From assembly GCA_022376465.1 (NCBI GenBank), contig JACDTU010000007.1:124001-188000 (forward strand): a stretch of DNA of 64,000 nucleotides. Reading direction: 5' to 3'. Below are positions 56,487 through 64,000 of the stretch, in pieces. This DNA comes from Cubamyces lactineus. Taxonomy: Eukaryota > Basidiomycota > Agaricomycetes > Polyporales > Polyporaceae. Below the pieces are notes generated by a model. That model saw only the letters and a program-made list of their open reading frames with translations, was not told the origin of the DNA and made no database searches. How positions within the stretch are numbered: position 1 is the stretch's first letter; every line of letters begins with the position of its first letter. Position numbers and translations under genes: made by a program.

Positions 56487-57527
56487 GGGGCTCGCGCCCC
56501 GAGTGAGGGGTCCTCTTCAAACTACGACAGATCCCATGCGTCTCCGCGCACGGGATCTGGGGCAAGTGTTGACGTTGGCGGAGGCGGCAGTTCGGAGCGG
56601 GCAGGTTCTGCATTGTGAGTCACTCTTCAGCAATCGCGATGGTGCGGAGCGTGTGCTGACCGTGGCGGGATGTAGTTCCCGGGCTGGGAAGTGCAATAAG
56701 GGACTGCGAAGGCGGGCGGGCAGGTAAGAAAGCCCAAGGCTGAGTAGGGCTGGGTGGTTGACGGGCACGTAAGAAAGCCCAAGGCTGAGGACACGACGAG
56801 AGTCGTGGCTATAGGCTGATCCAGAACGACCGGTGAGTGCTTCGCGTTTAACATCATTTTGTACGAACTCAGCTCACGCCCCCCTTTCACAAGGCCACAC
56901 CTCATCGACCTGCTGCAACTATCTCATTTGCGCCACATTAGGCCGCCCCATCGCTTACATTTTAAGGAACTGCCATAACATTGCAGTTCTAAGTCAGATT
57001 TTGAGTACCTAGCAGATGATGTTCCAATTTTATGAGCTTTGTAGTCGCTTAACTGCTAGTGTATGAAATGAAATGACCTCTTGGTTCTTTCAACTTGCAA
57101 TCGAATTCGACGTACAAGGGGAGGATGTGGCTCATGAGAAGCGCCGGATGGGCTGCACTTGGGTTTGATAAGCGCCGGGCGTAGTAGGCAGATGGGTGGA
57201 CGAGAGGCGGTCGTATTTCTTACGACAACGTCCACTATCCGCATCATACCCGCACATGCTTTTTCTTTGAGATTGCTGCTTTCTTGAGGTCTGGAACGCG
57301 TCTGTACTACTAGAACCTGTTGGACTATCTGTCCCCGCGGCCTTCCGAAGATATCTCAGTACACGAGCAAACCTTGAGGCAAGTATATGAACGTCTCCGT
57401 CATTGCCGACATGTCGAGATAGACCCCGCCGTGCTGACCTTCGTATCCTCCCCCAATGCGCATGAAATATTCAGCCTCGCCCATACGCGTCAAGACTTAT
57501 CGCAGACGCTACGAATCGCCGCCCATC
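56487..57527. other. intergenic
   Basis: No supported gene. Contains a duplicated 21-bp sequence (56724, 56769) and, towards 57527, the leader of the WD40 gene, which includes an untranslated open frame. Confidence 0.45.
56724..56789. repeat. 21-bp direct repeat, 45-bp spacing
   Basis: GTAAGAAAGCCCAAGGCTGA plus G occurs at 56724-56744 and again, identically, at 56769-56789. Confidence 0.85.
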
Positions 57528-59214
57528 ATGACCCAGACGACCTCTCTCCAGTACGAGGCTCCTTGTGAGTACTAATCAGCGTGGCGCCGTCCGATCGTGA
57601 CTCTGCTCACACTCCATGCCATTCGTCGTCGTTCGCGTTCAGGGCCTGTATACGCTCTTGACTGGTGCAAATCACCTGCTCCCGGCCAGTCACTACGACC
57701 ACGCTCCGCTTTCCGACTGGGGATTGCCTCGTTGACTGAGGATTACCGGAATCGAATCGCCATCGTCGGCCTGCAAGACGAACGCGTCCTCGTCGAGGAC
57801 GACTACACTGAATACCCGGACTTCGTCACCCTCGTGGAGGCGCAACATGGCTACCCTGCTACACGCCTACAATGGCAGCCCTCAACGGCAAATAGCTTCG
57901 CATGGAGTCAGAAGGCATCGAGCGCGGAGCTGCTGGCGACGACGGGCGACGCGCTTAGAGTGTGGGAATACTCGAGCGAGGGGGCGGCTGCTGTCAGTGC
58001 ATATGTGGGTCGACAAGTGAGCGGTGGCGGACACAAGTTGACGTTGAAGACTGCTCTATCTGGGGTGAGTGTTTCCTCTTCCAGTTGTGATCTCGCTGCC
58101 ATGTCTATGCAAGGCATGCGCCAATGCGAGTTATGTCTATGTTCCCTTGCATGTTTCCCTGCATATGCTGCGTATGTCATGGCGAGGCAACGGTCGTGTC
58201 CTGCGTTGATGCGCCTTCATGTTCATTCGGATATATGCGCCCCCCTTGGCCCGACATAGTCTTTGGGCAGGTGCAACTCAACCTATGCATCCTGCCCCAC
58301 GCGACTTTACGCTGACCATGTCTTCCGCAGCAAAGCAAAGTTCAAAACAACAACACTGGGGCACCGCTCACAAGCTTTTCATGGAACGAGAAGTCACCCA
58401 GTCTGATCGTTACATCCTCCATTGACACAACGTGCACCGTGTGGAATATCGACACATCCACCGCGATCACACAACTCATCGCGCACGACCGCGAAGTATA
58501 CGACGTCGCATGGTTGCCAGGATCGACAGACATATTCGTCTCCGTTGGGGCGGATGGCTCGCTTCGTGCCTTCGACCTGCGTAGCCTCGAGCACTCCACG
58601 ATCCTCTACGAAACCCCCGCGCCGAAGAACATGCCCCCGCCTACATCTTCTCCCTCTTCGAGCGCTCGGCCGCCGACATCGCCGCTCCTGAGGATAGCGT
58701 TTAACCCGGCAGACTCCAACTACATGTCGACTTTTCACATGGACGGGACCGAGGTGCAGATCCTCGACATGCGCAGTCCGGGACAGCCCGTGATGGAGCT
58801 TAAAGCGCACAAGGCACAAGTGAACGCTCTTGGCTGGAGCTCTACCGACTCGCAACTCCTCGCTACAGCAGGTAAGCTCCTGCCTCCCTCGTCGAGCTAC
58901 CGGTTCATCACTGACCACTTCCCCGCCGCCCAGGCGACGACTGCCAACTGCTCCTCTGGGAGCTCGCGCCACACACGCAGGCACCCGCCGCGTCCCCACG
59001 AAACGCGAGCACGGGGCTGAGCTCGCCGCGGCCGGACGTGAAGAAGCGGGTGCTGCAGGACCCGTGGGCGGCGTACACGGGCGCGAGCGAGATCACGAAC
59101 CTCGCGTGGTCGCCGCACATCGCGAGCATGACGATGAACACGGGCCACACGACCGCCGCGGGCGAGTGGATCGCGATCGCGATGGGCAAGTCGATCAAGG
59201 CGCTCAAGGTGTAG
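57528..59214 (+). CDS. WD40-repeat protein, DCAF7/WDR68 (AN11) family
   Basis: Four exons: 57528-57564, 57643-58064, 58331-58871 and 58934-59214; 426 residues. The start MTQTTSLQYEAPWPVYALDW is typical of the family. Later blocks are FRLGIASLTEDYRNRIAIVG, ATRLQWQPS, LLATTGDALRVWEY, LIVTSSIDTTCTVWNIDTST, IAHDREVYDVAWLPGSTDIF, SVGADGSLRAFDLRSLEHST, KAHKAQVNALGWSSTDSQLL and DDCQLLLWELAP, that is five or more WD repeats forming one propeller. The protein ends GEWIAIAMGKSIKALKV. Family members are scaffolds for DYRK/HIPK-type kinases and CUL4-DDB1 ligases; the partner in this fungus is unknown. Intron 2 is unusually long (266 nt) compared with the others. Confidence 0.92.
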
Positions 59215-61302
59215 CGTCCTGCGCGCGTCGGTCTTGACTCGTCGTCTTTTGGACGATGGCCAGTGGTTGGAGAGCCCGTGCGTTCGAGTTATAGGACGCT
59301 GGAGTGGATCGGGCCGTTTGGAGGTGGAGGAACTGGATCGAGTTTCTTGGGGTACGGCGGCGAGGAGACGCCAAGACGTCGCTCTGCGTGGCGTGCGGTA
59401 TGTTGCATGCCCAGGTGTCCCGCGTATTGACACGTCGCGGCATACCTGGTGTTTTATCAATGTACGCTCTAGGGTATGATCTCTCGGTCTCGTTCCGGCT
59501 GGTCGGTGGGCAGCCCGTGGCCCGCGTGTCGTCTATGTGCCAGTGGCAAGCGTCCCGGGTTCGGGTCTACGTAAAGTGTTACTTAGTACATACTACCGGT
59601 GTCCAGTGCCACCAGGGCCTGCTTTGCGGCGGCCGTGGTCTCGTACTGGGCACTTGCTAGTTGTGTTTGAATGTGCATGCGCGTCTTTGCTATGAGCTGC
59701 GAGCGTTACTCATCTGCAGATACCCTACGGTATACACGATTTGCGCCGAGGCTTTCCTCGCTTGCGGGTCCGTATACGTTTTGCCAGGTAGGGATTTTAC
59801 AGAGCGATACGGCATGCCTGAGGTGGTGATGGTTGGAGCACGGTGCGTCTCGGAGCCGTTTGAGTGTTGCTAATCTATCTCCGAGCAGGACGATCTGCAA
59901 GTTCACGTTATCTCAGCCTGCTCGGGCCCACGAAGGCACGTTGAATGGCAGATGCCAGACAGCGCGGCTACGCAGCCCGTATCACGCTCGACCCGTACCC
60001 GGCGTATCACGGTCTCTCCCCTGGCCCACGGCGCACATCAAGAGGCTGTAACTGTTCACTTCCGAGAGTCTTGGGAGATACGATGTTAATGCTTGATAGC
60101 ATGATACGCCGCTCCTCGCCAAGTGCAATGCGACGGAGATTGCCATGACGCGAAGGCATTAGCTCACACGACACGACACCGTACCCGCGTCGCACTCGAG
60201 CGAGTCCGAGTCCGATAAGGCTCTCGCAGCTGTCCCGAGCCCGACCCCTCTCGCTCCGAGCCCAATGCCATTGCATCCCAGCGTTCCCGGACCTCGAACG
60301 ACAGGGGGCTCGTGAACACCCACCGGGCTGCCACACCGCGTCAGTCACCTCCTGGAACGTCGGAGAACTTCAACAGGTGGTGTAGACGCTGTGGCTCCCG
60401 CTATGAGTGACCGAGGAGCGCAAGCCAGCTGCCAAAAGAGGCGTAGGACGGAGGTTCAATGGAGGTGCCTGTCGGTGTGACGTCCGCCATGCGCTTGCGG
60501 GCTATCATGAGACGTTGGCGGGTGGACGTGCCTCAGGTCCATTGGTGGGCGGTGCCGCTGGCCTTGGATGCTGGTGGGTAGCCTTGGGTGAAACTGATCT
60601 TTGTAGGTTGGTCAGTGGGTTGTGGTGGCGGGGGTGCTGATACGAGAGCGCGTTGGAAAATTTGGAGTCTGGAGGCGACGCGCGATGCATCATGACATAT
60701 CGGCCTGCCTCGTAGATACGGCCCACGGGTCGTCGAGGGCTGGGTGGGCACTCGTGCAGTTGTCGCTGCGGCCGAGATAGTGTGGCTGGGTGGTCATGTG
60801 TGCCCGGCTATGGGCGGTGGCCGCACATTCAAGAGCACCGAACGTAAGTTCCGGTGATTCCTGCTCCCTGCGTCGTGCGCCTGGTGAATCGTACGCTCAC
60901 AAAGTCCGGGGTTTCAATGGTAGAAGCCCGCGTGCGGTACGGTAAGTTCGCACTTGAGGCTGGTTATACTGCGTTGTGTGGCTTTTTCTTATCTGTTCTT
61001 ACCTGGCAGGGGGGCGATAAAGATATGGGTCCAGGCACGGGGACGAGAGCCAATCCGGGGAGGGGAAACGGCAGATTGATGGGTCCGCGTGGTGCAGCGG
61101 CGCGAGCGCCAACGCCAGATCTTCCAGTCCGGGTCCCTGTCACGGTATATCAGCCACCCTCACCCGCCGGCCCAAGTTTCTCTGCTGCACTCGTCTGCCC
61201 CGCCCGCCGCCCTCCCCCTCCTCGCTGCTCTCTCTCTGCTGAGGCCTGCCTTCCACCCTCGCCAAGGAAGCACAGGACGACTCTCGACCTCGCCACCCCA
61301 CG
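59215..61302. other. intergenic, promoter of the nucleoside transporter
   Basis: About 2.1 kb without a supported gene. The last 200 bp are rich in CCTC and CGCC runs, as expected for the leader of the transporter gene. Confidence 0.45.
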
Positions 61303-63872
<2,570 letters not shown>

Positions 63873-64000
63873 TTGGTCGACATACGATACGATACTCAAG
63901 TCACAGCAAGCGTGGAACTTGTAAGATCTTGTAATGATGGGACGCGGTGCCACACACCCAGGGCTCGCGCACGACGAAGGAGGATTGGTGTGTGGGTGGG

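Overview
The window looks like a chromosomal segment of an Agaricomycete (mushroom-forming basidiomycete, probably a wood- or litter-decay type). The genes carry many short introns, mostly 50-75 nt, with donors of the GTACGT, GTGAGT, GTGCGT and GTAAGT types. Several promoters have a TATA box about 80-115 bp upstream of the ATG. The encoded proteins are typical of this group: an SHL-ending acyl-CoA oxidase, an Rds1-like ferritin-fold protein, Apq12, a CNT nucleoside transporter, and F-box proteins in tandem. All exon models below were read by eye from splice consensus, frame continuity and family conservation. No search or RNA data were available.

Left part (1-16.5 kb): gene-poor. It holds the 3' end of an unrecognised gene (2-175), a small two-exon orphan gene (883-1339, minus), and a young 5'-truncated LINE retrotransposon (7826-10960, minus) flanked by a perfect 77-bp target-site duplication. 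The remaining sequence is long and shows no convincing gene.

Metabolic block (16.5-28.4 kb): a peroxisomal acyl-CoA oxidase-like gene, two tandem quinone-oxidoreductase/MDR genes with identical exon phases, an Nha1-type Na+/H+ antiporter with a 5-nt micro-exon, and a mitochondrial pyruvate carrier subunit.

Middle (28.4-45.7 kb): repeat-rich and decayed sequence containing a 71-codon putative membrane protein, the nuclear-pore/lipid protein Apq12, a 423-bp MITE-like element with 69-bp inverted repeats, a conserved cysteine-containing orphan, and two further spliced genes of unknown family (39.2-39.9 kb and 43.2-43.6 kb).

Right part (45.7-64 kb): gene-rich. It has an MFS sugar transporter, an Rds1-like secreted ferritin-fold protein, a three-copy F-box cluster (two intact 424-residue paralogues and one pseudogene), a small TATA-driven gene running into a 43-bp tandem repeat, a DCAF7/WDR68 WD40 protein and a concentrative nucleoside transporter.

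The genes do not form an obvious single pathway.
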